DNA of 64,000 nucleotides from Saprospiraceae bacterium (GCA_016715985.1 JADJXD010000001.1:682001-746000); one strand, 5' to 3'; shown: positions 55,692 through 64,000, numbered from the stretch's first letter. Notes: generated by a model from the sequence alone, not told the origin. Translations and numbers: made by a program.

Positions 55692-56927
55692 GTTAGTGGC
55701 CACTCTACCGAGACATCCTAAAAATTGAATAATCAGACAATGAAGAAGAATTTATTTTTACTTTATACTATACTTACATTATTCACATCGTGTAATGGAC
55801 AAAAAACTATTGGTAAATCTGTAAATGAACTCAGTAAACATTTATGGTATATTTTTCAAGACACAAAAAGCAACTATTGGTTTAGTAGTAATGGCGAAGG
55901 TGTGTATCGTTATGACGGAAAAACGATAGTTAATTTCACGACAAAAGATGGACTTGCAAACGACACTATAAGACAAATTCAAGAAGACAAATTCGGGAAT
56001 ATATTTATTTCAACTTTCAGTGGTATCAACAAGTTTGACGGAAAGTCATTTACTAATTTGCACCCAATCAAAAGCAAGGAATGGAAATTGGAACCTAATG
56101 ATTTGTGGTTTTATATATTGGGTAAAAAAAATGAAGGTGCTTATCGCTATGATGGAAAAAAATTATATAGCTTGAAGTTTCCTAAACACTATCTGCACGA
56201 TGAAATTTATCCACGAGTTGTCAATTCATTTTTTAGTCCTTACGAGGTGTATTCCATTTATAAAGACAGAAAAGGTGCAATATGGTTTGGCACTTCCGTT
56301 TTTGGAGCCTGTCGTTTTGATGGAGAAACAGTAAAATGGATGTACGAAGACGATTTGACATATGTACCTAATGGTGGAACTTTTGGTATTCGTTCTATTT
56401 TTGAAGACAAGGAAGGCAATTTTTGGCTTTGTAACACTTGGCATAAGTATATTTTCGATTACGAAAAGACAACAAAAAGCGACAGGCTTGAATATAGAAA
56501 AACGGAAGGTATTGGAAACGAAAAAATATTTGACGGTGATAAATACATTTATTATTCGCACATTGTAGAAGACAACAAGGGTAATATTTGGTTAACAACT
56601 TGGAGTCAAGGTGTATATAAATATGACGGAAAAAACATTACAAATTATGCTGTTAAAGACGGAACAACAGACGTTAATTTAATTTCAATGTATAAAGACA
56701 AACAAGGCGACTTATGGCTTGGGACACCTGAAAACGGAGTATTTAAGTTCAATGGAAATAAATTTGAAAAATTCAAACCATAATGACAGAAAAAGAGCAG
56801 CCACTAACAGCTTGCAAAACAAAATGCGGGCGATATCTCTTTTCTGTCTTTTTCTTTTCTTCATCTTTTGGTTCTTAATCCAAACAACTTATCTTTGAAT
56901 CCTCGCACTTCGTTTGCAAGCAAAACG
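55692..56927 (+). other. Putative integron gene cassette carrying a propeller lipoprotein gene
   Basis: The segment begins with GTTAGTG at 55692 and ends at the G of GTTAAAC (56927). In an integron cassette the bases at the cassette start should be the reverse complement of the R'' box of its own attC. Here GTTAGTGGC (55692-55700) is the exact reverse complement of GCCACTAAC (56800-56808). It contains one gene in the usual cassette orientation. No integrase gene is in the window. Confidence 0.55.
55740..56783 (+). CDS. Regulator-propeller lipoprotein 1
   Basis: About 347 residues from ATG 55740; an upstream in-frame TTG at 55725 is not needed. The lipoprotein signal MKKNLFLLYTILTLFTSC has its cysteine at 18. 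Five or more two-component-regulator propeller repeats follow, each of the form D/N-K-x-G-N-x-W then G-x-Y/F-x-Y-D-G-K, for example EDNKGNIWLTTW with GVYKYDGKNITNY. No kinase, helix-turn-helix or transmembrane output domain is attached, so it is a free envelope beta-propeller, probably ligand-binding. Paralogous to the next gene. Confidence 0.85.
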   Translation: MKKNLFLLYTILTLFTSCNGQKTIGKSVNELSKHLWYIFQDTKSNYWFSSNGEGVYRYDGKTIVNFTTKDGLANDTIRQIQEDKFGNIFISTFSGINKFDGKSFTNLHPIKSKEWKLEPNDLWFYILGKKNEGAYRYDGKKLYSLKFPKHYLHDEIYPRVVNSFFSPYEVYSIYKDRKGAIWFGTSVFGACRFDGETVKWMYEDDLTYVPNGGTFGIRSIFEDKEGNFWLCNTWHKYIFDYEKTTKSDRLEYRKTEGIGNEKIFDGDKYIYYSHIVEDNKGNIWLTTWSQGVYKYDGKNITNYAVKDGTTDVNLISMYKDKQGDLWLGTPENGVFKFNGNKFEKFKP

Positions 56928-56933
56928 TTAAAC
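56802..56933 (+). other. attC-like recombination site
   Basis: 132 bp with R''-like CACTAAC (56802-56808) and R' GTTAAAC (56927-56933, fits GTTRRRY). Between them the arms GCTTGCAAA-ACAAAATGCG and CGCACTTCG-TTTGCAAGC form a long imperfect hairpin stem with mismatches. This is the layout of an integron attC site. It separates the two propeller genes. Confidence 0.6.
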
Positions 56934-56952
56934 AAAAAAAATAACCAATAAT

Positions 56953-58065
56953 ATGACAAAAATTGAAAGTAAGAAATCATTCGTAACAAGAAATTTAATT
57001 TTGATAATTCTGACATTTCAAATCTCGTCTTGCACAGGACAAGTGAAAGAAAAACAGGCCAATGATAAAATAGAAAATGAAGTAAACACCCAACCACTCT
57101 TTTTAAATCAAAGAACCACGTTCCCGCAAATTCACACCAATCTAAATGGAATGGTAAGGGAGTTTGTAAGGACAATGTATCAAGACAAAAAAGGGAACTA
57201 TTGGTTTGGAACAAATGGAGATGGGATTATCCGTTATAATGGGCAAACACTTGAATCAATGACAATCGAAGGAATCAATCCAGGGATGAGGGTTATGGAA
57301 ATTGTAGAAGATAAAGCAGGTAATATATGGTTTGGAACTTCAGAAGGGCTCATTAAATATGATGGAGATAAGTTTAAAACATTTTCAAAAAATGAGGGGT
57401 TGCCAGGTGATGATGCGGAAATTTGGGGTTTAACAATTGACAAAAAAGGACTCATTTGGGTTGGATCGATTGGAGGTGTCAGTCATTTTGACGGAGAAAA
57501 GTTTATACCTTTTTTGTTGCCGGATTTAAAGGTCGAAAATCCGCAGCACATGCTATCTGATAAATTGGTTTTTAAAATTATAGAAGACAAAAGTGGAACC
57601 ATTTGGCTTGTTACCGATGGAAATGGAATTTTCAAATACAAAAAAGGAGAATTTACTCATTTGACTACTAAAAATGGACTTACCGACAATAGTACTGCGG
57701 ATATTTTAGAAGACAAGCAAGGAAATATTTGGATTGGGACTTTTAATGGCGGTGTGAGTAAATTTGATGGTAAAACATATACCAACTTCACTAAGGATGG
57801 AATTATTGAAGGTATAGAAACCTATAATTTTTGTGAAGACAGGCAGGGAAATATTTGGTTTTCAGCAGAGGGCTATGGCGTATACCGTTACGATGGAGCA
57901 AATTTCACTCAATTCACCACTGACAAAGGCTTAACCACCAATGTTGTTCAAAGTATTTATGAGGATAACAAAGGTCAACTTTGGTTTGGCACCTGGCAAG
58001 GAATAAGTATTTATGATGGAAATAATTTTATGAACGCTAAAGAAAAAGAACCTTGGACGAAGTAA
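56953..58065 (+). CDS. Regulator-propeller lipoprotein 2
   Basis: 370 residues with a basic N-terminus and lipoprotein signal (LILIILTFQISSC, cysteine near 29). Seven propeller repeats are visible from about 70 to 365, such as EDKAGNIWFGTSEGLIKYDG, EDKQGNIWIGTFNGGVSKFDG and EDNKGQLWFGTWQGISIYDG, enough for a complete seven-bladed propeller. There is no output domain. It begins 25 bp after the presumed cassette joint at 56928. No matching attC was found after its end, so whether it is a second cassette is open. Confidence 0.87.
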   Translation: MTKIESKKSFVTRNLILIILTFQISSCTGQVKEKQANDKIENEVNTQPLFLNQRTTFPQIHTNLNGMVREFVRTMYQDKKGNYWFGTNGDGIIRYNGQTLESMTIEGINPGMRVMEIVEDKAGNIWFGTSEGLIKYDGDKFKTFSKNEGLPGDDAEIWGLTIDKKGLIWVGSIGGVSHFDGEKFIPFLLPDLKVENPQHMLSDKLVFKIIEDKSGTIWLVTDGNGIFKYKKGEFTHLTTKNGLTDNSTADILEDKQGNIWIGTFNGGVSKFDGKTYTNFTKDGIIEGIETYNFCEDRQGNIWFSAEGYGVYRYDGANFTQFTTDKGLTTNVVQSIYEDNKGQLWFGTWQGISIYDGNNFMNAKEKEPWTK

Positions 58066-58561
58066 AAATAACTGTTGCTATTTGAACAGACGACACCACC
58101 AACCTAAGCTGAAAGGGAGCACACCTGCCTGTCCTCCGGAAGGCAGGCAGGTCTCACACCACTTCCGACAGACTTCGGGATATGGTTCTCGTACTCGCCT
58201 GTGGAGTTTTACTTCTCTTTAATGCTTCTTTTCTGCATCACACCTTGTAGTATTGCCCAATCATATCTTCTGGCTTATCACTCCCGGATACTCTTCATGT
58301 ATTAAAATTTATGAGCGGGAACATTTTTGTTTTGGCGAAAATCATGTAACTCTTAAAAGAAATTACGTAATACTTACATTATCAAAGTACTGCATTTTTG
58401 CACCATAGAAAATTGGAGGCAAACCAAATAGCAATTAATTAAAAATTGGGGGAAAAAGGGAAGTAAATTTCACTTTTTATTGATACTTATCAGAGTACAG
58501 ATTCTCTATAAAAAAACTGAACAGTAGTCAAATATTCAAATATCAAAAAACAGATAAAAAT
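58066..58561. other. Non-coding spacer with a strong hairpin
   Basis: No gene seen. An inverted repeat ACCTGCCTG (58123-58131) and CAGGCAGGT (58144-58152) forms a 9-bp GC-rich stem with a 12-nt loop, surrounded by sequence of higher GC than the neighbours. It resembles a dispersed palindromic repeat more than a terminator, as no T run follows. Confidence 0.6.
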
Positions 58562-59071
58562 ATGAACAATACTAAAAATCTCAGCAGTAAAGAAGCCATC
58601 GACAAACTGATAAGCCTTGTTAATGACATAAATATTTGTCTTTTTTGTACCAACCTGAAAACAGACATAGGAGCCACTGCCCGGCCTATGTCGGCTATAA
58701 AAGTCTGCGATCAGGGTAATATTTGGTTTTTTAGTGAAAAAAATAGTGATAAAAACCAGGCCATTGATGCAGATAATAATGTACAATTGTTTTTTTCGCA
58801 TCCCGGCAACAGTCGCTATTTAATCGTAAACGGGGAAGCCGAAATCATTTTTGATAAAGATAAAATAGAAGAACTCTGGACACCTGCTGCGAAAATCTGG
58901 TTTGAAGGAGGTAAAGACGATCCGGATATTTCTGTCATCAAAGTCACTCCAACAACGGCTTACTATTGGGATACCGATGGCAACCAGATGATCAACCTGT
59001 TGAAAATGGCAGCATCTGTTGTTTCTGGTAATAATTTAATTTCAGGAACTGAAGGTGCAATAAATATATAG
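58562..59071 (+). CDS. Pyridoxamine 5'-phosphate oxidase-like (general stress protein 26 type) flavoprotein
   Basis: 169 residues with the split-barrel flavin-binding fold: AIKVCDQGNIWFFSEKNSDK, NNVQLFFSHPGNSRYLIVNGEAEI and the C-terminal VIKVTPTTAYYWDTDGN, which is typical of the GSP26 subgroup. It probably binds FMN or F420-like cofactors; substrate unknown. First of five closely spaced redox genes; 2 bp separate it from the next. Confidence 0.85.
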   Translation: MNNTKNLSSKEAIDKLISLVNDINICLFCTNLKTDIGATARPMSAIKVCDQGNIWFFSEKNSDKNQAIDADNNVQLFFSHPGNSRYLIVNGEAEIIFDKDKIEELWTPAAKIWFEGGKDDPDISVIKVTPTTAYYWDTDGNQMINLLKMAASVVSGNNLISGTEGAINI

Positions 59072-59073
59072 AA

Positions 59074-59643
59074 ATGAAGCATATCTCAATTATCTCATCC
59101 AGCGTGAGAGAATATCGAAAAAGCCATTATGTTACCCTTTATTTTCAACAATACCTTAAAGAAAACAATCTGGCCATTACGGAGATTCTTGACTTAAAAG
59201 AATACAATTTCCCCATTTTCGAAGCTACCCTGAAAACACAGGAACATCCATCTGAAGGCATGCTCGATTTTGCAAAAAAGATAAAATTATCGGATGGTAT
59301 TATTATCGTAACACCAGAATACAATGGTGGTTATCCCGCAAGTTTAAAAAATGCCATCGACCTGCTGTACGACGAATGGTATCACAAGCCCATTGGTATT
59401 GCTACCGTTTCATCAGGTCCTTTTGGTGGTAGTCAGGCTATGGTAGCCCTCCAGTTTACATTATGGAAAATGAAAGCCTGGACTATTCCTGCGATGTTTT
59501 CCGTTCCTAATGTTGATAAAGCTTATGATGAAAAGGGAATAGCAATGGATAAACAAACTTCTGATAAGCTGGCAGATGTTTTTATAAAAGAATTGCTCTG
59601 GTGCATTGGAGCAGATAAAAAACCGCAGCACCAAACGGACTAA
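59074..59643 (+). CDS. NADPH-dependent FMN reductase
   Basis: 189 residues with a flavodoxin-like fold: ISIISSSVREYRKS phosphate-binding loop at the N-terminus, IIVTPEYNGGYPASLKNAIDLLYDEW and TVSSGPFGGSQAMVALQ. It reduces FMN or quinones with NAD(P)H and could supply reduced flavin to its upstream neighbour. Confidence 0.9.
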   Translation: MKHISIISSSVREYRKSHYVTLYFQQYLKENNLAITEILDLKEYNFPIFEATLKTQEHPSEGMLDFAKKIKLSDGIIIVTPEYNGGYPASLKNAIDLLYDEWYHKPIGIATVSSGPFGGSQAMVALQFTLWKMKAWTIPAMFSVPNVDKAYDEKGIAMDKQTSDKLADVFIKELLWCIGADKKPQHQTD

Positions 59644-59679
59644 AAAAAAGTTATTATCATTCCTATAAACAATAAAATT

Positions 59680-61062
59680 ATGCCCATACAAACCACCAAT
59701 CCGGCAAACAACCAAGTGGTAAAAACCTTTGATGAAATGACCGAAAATGCGGTTGACCAATCTGTTGAAAAAGCGGTGCTAACATTTGATACATGGAAAA
59801 AGACTGAATACGCAGAAAGGGCGGCTCTGTTGCATAAAGTAGCCGGTCTGTTAAGAGCCAAAAAGATGGAGCTTGCCAAACTGATAACTCTTGAAATGGG
59901 TAAGTTGGTTGCACAGGCCGAAGGGGAGATCAAACTCAGTGCAGAAATCTTTGATTATTATGCCAATCATGCAGAAGCATTTTTAGCAGATAAGGTTTTA
60001 GATCCGGTACATGGAAAGGCATTCATCCGGCATAGTCCGATAGGTGTCTTGCTCGGCGTTCAACCATGGAATTTTCCGTTTTACCAGGTAGCCCGATTTG
60101 CAGCACCCAATATTATGGTAGGAAATACCATACTCATCAAACATGCATCCATAGTGCCGCAATGCGCCATAGCCATTGAAGAACTTTTCCGGGAAGCAGG
60201 CGCCCCGCCCGGGTTGTACACCAACTTATTGATTTCGGGTAAGGCTGCGTCTAAACTTGTTGCAGATAATCGAATAAAAGGTGTTTCGCTTACCGGTAGT
60301 GAAACTGCAGGTGCAAGCGTTGCTGCTCAGGCGGGAAAAAATCTGAAAAAATCTGTACTGGAATTAGGCGGAAGTGACGCTTTTATAGTGCTGGAAGATG
60401 CCGATATAGACAAAGCAGTGGAATGGGCGGTAGTAGGCAGAATCAATAATAATGGTGAATGTTGTATTGCTTCCAAACGATTTATAGCTGTAGAAAGTAT
60501 AGCGGATGAATTTTTTGAAAAATTTACAAATAAACTAGCCACCCTTGTCATTGGCGATCCCATGGAACCGGCTACACAGCTGGGCCCATTAAGCAGTGAA
60601 GAAGCAGCAGTGAATATTGTTGACCAGATAAAAAGAGCAGTTGAAGGCGGTGCAAAAATATTATTGGGCGGCAAAAGAATGGAACAGCCAGGTGCTTATA
60701 TGGAAGCAACTGTCCTGACAAATATGCTGCCTGGTAATCCGGTGTATTACGAAGAGTTTTTCGGCCCGGTGGCTGTTTATTTTAAGGTAAAAAATGAGCA
60801 GGAAGCAATTGATCTGGCCAATGATTCTCCCTTTGGATTGGGTGGCTCGGTATTTACACAGGATATTGAAAGAGGCAAACGCATAGCTGATCAGATGGAT
60901 GCCGGTATGGTTTTTATTAATCATCCCACCTGGACACAGGCTGACCTTCCTTTTGGTGGCACCAAGGGTTCGGGGTACGGAAGAGAACTTTCGGAATTGG
61001 GTATACATGAATTTGTAAATAAAAAACTCATCAGGGTGAGTGAATTAAGCGACCCATTCTGA
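59680..61062 (+). CDS. NAD(P)-dependent aldehyde dehydrogenase (succinate-semialdehyde type)
   Basis: 460 residues. Motifs are GVLLGVQPWNFPFYQVAR, KHASIVPQCAIAIEELF, GVSLTGSETAGASVAAQAGK, the catalytic glutamate in VLELGGSDAFIVLEDADID and the catalytic cysteine in NNNGECCIASKRFI. This short subgroup (about 455 residues) oxidises succinate semialdehyde and similar aldehydes. Sits 36 bp after the FMN reductase gene. Confidence 0.92.
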   Translation: MPIQTTNPANNQVVKTFDEMTENAVDQSVEKAVLTFDTWKKTEYAERAALLHKVAGLLRAKKMELAKLITLEMGKLVAQAEGEIKLSAEIFDYYANHAEAFLADKVLDPVHGKAFIRHSPIGVLLGVQPWNFPFYQVARFAAPNIMVGNTILIKHASIVPQCAIAIEELFREAGAPPGLYTNLLISGKAASKLVADNRIKGVSLTGSETAGASVAAQAGKNLKKSVLELGGSDAFIVLEDADIDKAVEWAVVGRINNNGECCIASKRFIAVESIADEFFEKFTNKLATLVIGDPMEPATQLGPLSSEEAAVNIVDQIKRAVEGGAKILLGGKRMEQPGAYMEATVLTNMLPGNPVYYEEFFGPVAVYFKVKNEQEAIDLANDSPFGLGGSVFTQDIERGKRIADQMDAGMVFINHPTWTQADLPFGGTKGSGYGRELSELGIHEFVNKKLIRVSELSDPF

Positions 61063-61128
61063 TAGGAAAACTTTGAGCATTTCGTTTTATGCTCGTTTAA
61101 TCTGTTGATTGTAAAAATTTTAAATAAT

Positions 61129-62127
61129 ATGATCACAAAACAAATAGTACTTTCCGGCAGACCGGTGGGAATGCCCGTATTGGAAGATTTTCAGACGAAA
61201 ACTATTGAGTTGCCCGAAATAAAGGAGAAGGAGATATTGCTCGAAGCGATGTATTTTTCTGTCGACCCATATATGCGGGGCCGAATGAATGATGCAAAAT
61301 CCTATGCGCCGCCATTCGAAATAGGAAAACCCATTGCAGGTGGGGTAGTAGCTAAAGTACTGAAAAGTAATTCGGCTGAGTTTAAAGTAAATGATATGGT
61401 TACCGGTAATCTGCCTTGGCAGCAACACTTTAAAGCTTCAGAAAAAAGTTTGCTTAAAATAGATACCAATATAGCGCCTCCAAGTTATTACCTGGGCATA
61501 TTGGGCATGCCGGGGCTTACTGCCTATTTCGGGTTAATGCATATTGGTAAGCCCAAAGCGGGTGAAACCGTTGTGGTATCAGGTGCTGCCGGTGCAGTGG
61601 GTATAGTAGTTGGGCAAATAGCCAAACTGCACGGTTGCCGGGTAATCGGGCTAGCGGGCAGTGATGAAAAAGTTAAGTTGCTGAAAGAAATGTTTGGTTT
61701 TGATGAAGCTATCAATTATAAAATGACTACTGACCTTAAAAAATCTGTTGCTGATGTTTGTCCCAATGGGGTAGATATCTATTTTGATAATGTAGGTGGC
61801 GAAATTTCGGATGCTGTCATCAGCCAGATAAACTTCCATGCAAGAATCGTTTTGTGCGGTCAAATTGCTTTATACAACAGTACTGAAATACCAATGGGGC
61901 CAAGGCTGCAACCCATGCTGCTAACCCGAAGTGTATTAATGCAGGGCTTTATTGTAAGCAATTACCAAAGTCAGTTTTTAGAAGGGTTTAGTCATTTGGC
62001 TCTTTGGATTAAGGAAGGGAAATTGAAGTATAAAGAAACCATGGTTAAGGGCTTTGATAAATTACCTGCTGCATTGCTGGGTTTATTTGAAGGAAATAAT
62101 ATTGGAAAAATGATCGTCGAAGCATAA
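61129..62127 (+). CDS. Zinc-independent NADP-dependent oxidoreductase (MDR family, CurA-like)
   Basis: About 332 residues from ATG 61129, chosen over a TTG at 61105. Typical for the prostaglandin reductase/CurA branch: YFSVDPYMRGRMNDAKSYAPPFEIGKP, GMPGLTAYFGLMHIGKPKAGETVVVSGAAGAVG and VCPNGVDIYFDNVGGEI. It reduces alkenal or enone double bonds with NADPH. Together with the aldehyde dehydrogenase it suggests reactive-carbonyl clearance. Confidence 0.9.
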   Translation: MITKQIVLSGRPVGMPVLEDFQTKTIELPEIKEKEILLEAMYFSVDPYMRGRMNDAKSYAPPFEIGKPIAGGVVAKVLKSNSAEFKVNDMVTGNLPWQQHFKASEKSLLKIDTNIAPPSYYLGILGMPGLTAYFGLMHIGKPKAGETVVVSGAAGAVGIVVGQIAKLHGCRVIGLAGSDEKVKLLKEMFGFDEAINYKMTTDLKKSVADVCPNGVDIYFDNVGGEISDAVISQINFHARIVLCGQIALYNSTEIPMGPRLQPMLLTRSVLMQGFIVSNYQSQFLEGFSHLALWIKEGKLKYKETMVKGFDKLPAALLGLFEGNNIGKMIVEA

Positions 62128-62155
62128 AATTTTTAATCACTTAAAATAATAGAAA

Positions 62156-62836
62156 ATGAAAATATTAATCGTACTCACTTCGCACAGTGAACTTGGAAAC
62201 ACGGGAAAAAAGACAGGTTTTTGGATTGAAGAATTTGCCGCACCGTATTACATATTTGCCGATGCAGGTGCAGCAATCACCATTGCATCACCCAAAGGCG
62301 GTCAACCTCCTATAGATCCATCCAGCGATACACCTGATAATCAAACTCCTGCTACCATTCGCTTTAAAGCAGATAAGGATTTACAACAAGTCTTAAGCAA
62401 AACCGTATTGTTGTCAACCCTGGCTTCGGATGATTTTGACGCCATATTTTACCCGGGAGGCCATGGTCCGTTATGGGATTTGACCAGCGATACGGATTCT
62501 ATAAAGTTGATAGAAAATTTTTGGAACAGCAATAAACCTGTGGCAGCGGTTTGCCATGCACCAGCTGTTTTATTGAGTGTACAAGACAATGTAGGTGAAG
62601 CTTTGGTAAAAGGAAAAAAGGTAACAGGTTTTACCAACAGCGAAGAAGATGTTGTACAACTTACGAACATAGTACCATTTTTATTGGAAGATGAACTAAA
62701 AAACAAAGGGGGTATTTATTCCAAAAAAGACAATTGGGAATCACACGTGGAAGTTGACGGGATGCTCATTACCGGTCAGAATCCTGCATCTTCTGAAGCC
62801 GTTGCAAAAGAGTTATTAAAGCTTTTGAAAGAATAA
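62156..62836 (+). CDS. DJ-1/PfpI-family protein (Hsp31/glyoxalase III-like)
   Basis: 226 residues. Nucleophile elbow AAVCHAPAVLLSV with the cysteine near 137; FYPGGHGPLWDL gives the conserved glutamate-side region, and the N-terminus ILIVLTSHSELGNTGKKTGFWIEE is typical for the class. Such proteins convert methylglyoxal or act as chaperones or deglycases. Last gene of the redox set. Confidence 0.9.
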   Translation: MKILIVLTSHSELGNTGKKTGFWIEEFAAPYYIFADAGAAITIASPKGGQPPIDPSSDTPDNQTPATIRFKADKDLQQVLSKTVLLSTLASDDFDAIFYPGGHGPLWDLTSDTDSIKLIENFWNSNKPVAAVCHAPAVLLSVQDNVGEALVKGKKVTGFTNSEEDVVQLTNIVPFLLEDELKNKGGIYSKKDNWESHVEVDGMLITGQNPASSEAVAKELLKLLKE

Positions 62837-62880
62837 AAAATGAGTAACTACTCAGGCATAACCCCATACGGTATGAAATA

Positions 62881-62912
62881 TTTTTACCAGGGATTTAAAT
62901 CCGTGGTAAAAA
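62881..62912. repeat. REP-like palindrome
   Basis: TTTTTACCA (62881-62889) and TGGTAAAAA (62904-62912) enclose GGGATTTAAATCCG. The inner GGATTTAAATCC matches the core of the element at 44767. It sits just upstream of a truncated methyltransferase gene. Confidence 0.7.
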
Positions 62913-62924
62913 TGCGATAATGGA

Positions 62925-63101
62925 GTGGAAAAAGAACTGGAATGCAATGAGAGATATTATGTACCCACTGAAATAACCTGGATGCTGAAAACGTTAGGTT
63001 TTTCAAAAATTGACATTTTCGGAGCGAGGCTCGGAGCTTTTTCCCGTGAAGATCTATTGACGACCGAAGATTTTGAAATGTTAGTCATTGCAGAAAGGTA
63101 A
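62925..63101 (+). pseudogene. C-terminal remnant of a SAM-dependent methyltransferase
   Basis: An open frame of 58 codons reads, in part, YYVPTEITWMLKTLGFSKIDIFG and ARLGAFSREDLLTTEDFEMLVIAER, then TAA. This is the typical C-terminal end of a class I methyltransferase, with no SAM-binding domain upstream; a stop codon lies in frame at 62907. The rest of the gene is gone, and the break coincides with the palindrome at 62881-62912. Too short for a functional enzyme. Confidence 0.7.
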
Positions 63102-63216
63102 AATGTACAACGAATTGAATTAAAGGTGTTGAAACTACGTTGGTTAAAACAAAAACTATCATCCTGATACGGATATAGATCTGCATTTTATTTTTACATA
63201 TCCTGCTTCAGCTACT

Positions 63217-63248
63217 TTTGTTTAACTTTCGGGAAATTTGTACATTTG
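63217..63248 (+). promoter_or_regulatory. Promoter of ppc
   Basis: TTTG (63217-63220), 20-bp spacer, TACATTTG (63241-63248), an exact match to the Bacteroidota consensus. The ppc start codon lies 48 bp beyond the box. Confidence 0.65.
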
Positions 63249-63296
63249 CCTGACAAGTCATGTTAATACTAAAAGTTACCATTCCTGACATAAAAT

Positions 63297-64000
63297 ATGA
63301 ATAAAAAAGAAAATCCCTACCAAAAGTTAACAGATGACAGACATTTTATTATTGACTGTTATACGAAGATGTTGGCCGGAATCAATGAACATGATATCAT
63401 TACTTTAATAAATGGTAATCCAAAGGACTTTTCTGAGACTGAAAATGATGCTATTTCTATTCAAAAAGTGATACAATCATTAAGTATCTACTTTCAATTA
63501 ATGACTTTGGTAGAAGAAAATGCAGCTACACAATACCGAAGAAAAATGGAAAATCAAAAGAATATAACATCCATCAGAGGTTCGTGGGCAGAGGCATTCA
63601 AAATCTGGAAAGATCAGGGTGTTACAGAAGATGAAATGCTTAATGCCATTTCCAAAACCTGCGTTATGCCTGTGTTGACAGCTCATCCTACAGAAGCAAA
63701 AAGGGTAACTGTCATCGAAATTCATCGGGAATTGTATTTACTTTTAGTACAAAGAGAAAATGCATCACTCAGCAAACTTGAACAAAACGCCATTAAGGGG
63801 AAGATTATCAACCTTTTGGAAAGATGGTGGAGAACCGGTGAAATTTATCTCGAAAAACCCACTATCAGGGATGAAAGAACAAATACCATTCATTATTTGA
63901 GCAAGGTATTTCCAACAGTATTAGCTAAAAGTGACCAGCAGCTGAAGCAGTCCTGGATTGCCATGGGTTTAAACCCGAATAAGATCAAAAATCCCGATAT
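63297..64000 (+). CDS. ppc: Phosphoenolpyruvate carboxylase, 3'-truncated by window edge
   Basis: Begins at ATG 63297 and stays open to the last base, covering about 234 residues of an enzyme that is normally 850-900 long. The active-site motif VLTAHPTEAKRVTVIEIHREL is present at the expected place, followed by LLERWWRTGEIYLEKPTIRDE. It carboxylates PEP to oxaloacetate to refill the TCA cycle. Confidence 0.9.
   Translation, partial: MNKKENPYQKLTDDRHFIIDCYTKMLAGINEHDIITLINGNPKDFSETENDAISIQKVIQSLSIYFQLMTLVEENAATQYRRKMENQKNITSIRGSWAEAFKIWKDQGVTEDEMLNAISKTCVMPVLTAHPTEAKRVTVIEIHRELYLLLVQRENASLSKLEQNAIKGKIINLLERWWRTGEIYLEKPTIRDERTNTIHYLSKVFPTVLAKSDQQLKQSWIAMGLNPNKIKNPD

Noticed and set aside
58066..58200. 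A second attC site after propeller gene 2
   Set aside because: A box complementary to GTTAAAC (GTTTAAC) was not found, and the hairpin there (58123-58152) lacks R' and R'' boxes.

Overview
The window (about 36% GC by eye) reads as a chromosome segment from a member of the Bacteroidota, possibly Saprospiria- or Chitinophagia-like; I cannot place it more finely. The grounds are a ubiE-porT pair (PorT is a type IX secretion protein), TAnnTTTG promoter boxes with an upstream TTG, a DUF1573 lipoprotein, a very large alpha-2-macroglobulin, many lipoproteins and outer-membrane beta-barrels, and regulator-propeller proteins. No rRNA, tRNA or CRISPR array was seen.

Layout. 1-5.2 kb: the 3' part of a PiT phosphate transporter gene, an IS1634-type insertion sequence, and an AlkD-like DNA repair gene. 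5.2-21.8 kb: mostly housekeeping and envelope genes (UbiA prenyltransferase, DUF1573 lipoprotein, PolX-like PHP protein, menaquinone methyltransferase, PorT, MarR regulator, LptF/G permease, methyltransferase, glycosyltransferase, 2006-residue macroglobulin, guanine deaminase, ribosomal protein L19). 22-25.4 kb: a three-gene regulatory operon of a lipoprotein, an ECF sigma factor and a protein that looks like an anti-sigma factor spanning both membranes. 26.5-31.8 kb: a five-gene ABC-type operon whose binding protein carries an OmpA peptidoglycan-binding domain and which also encodes two coiled-coil proteins. 31.9-41.2 kb: photolyase, EamA transporter, Pif1-like helicase, MenI-like thioesterase, and a second IS1634-type copy between two copies of an arsC-like gene, then miaA. 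41.3-54.3 kb: metabolism and translation (acyltransferase, asparaginase, pyrF, NifU, Mrp, a RibF-glycosyltransferase fusion, pseudouridine synthase, RidA, L32 with its DUF177 partner, esterase, leucyl aminopeptidase, DASS transporter). 54.5-58.1 kb: a CHAD protein and two lipoprotein propeller genes, the first of which sits in what looks like an integron gene cassette with an attC-like site. 58.5-62.8 kb: a five-gene redox/electrophile-handling operon. The window ends in a methyltransferase remnant and the 5' part of a PEP carboxylase gene.

The clearest structural observation is that both IS copies are bordered by very long direct repeats of host DNA, 350 bp and 461/462 bp. They read as giant target-site duplications, of the kind I recall being reported for the IS1634/IS1549 group. 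The long duplication leaves genes on both sides of each IS intact. The exception is arsC: the promoter-proximal copy is frameshifted, and the intact copy has been cut off from its native promoter. Other leads are the integron-like cassette, the RibF-GT2 fusion, the ABC/OmpA operon and the sigma/dual-membrane anti-sigma operon.
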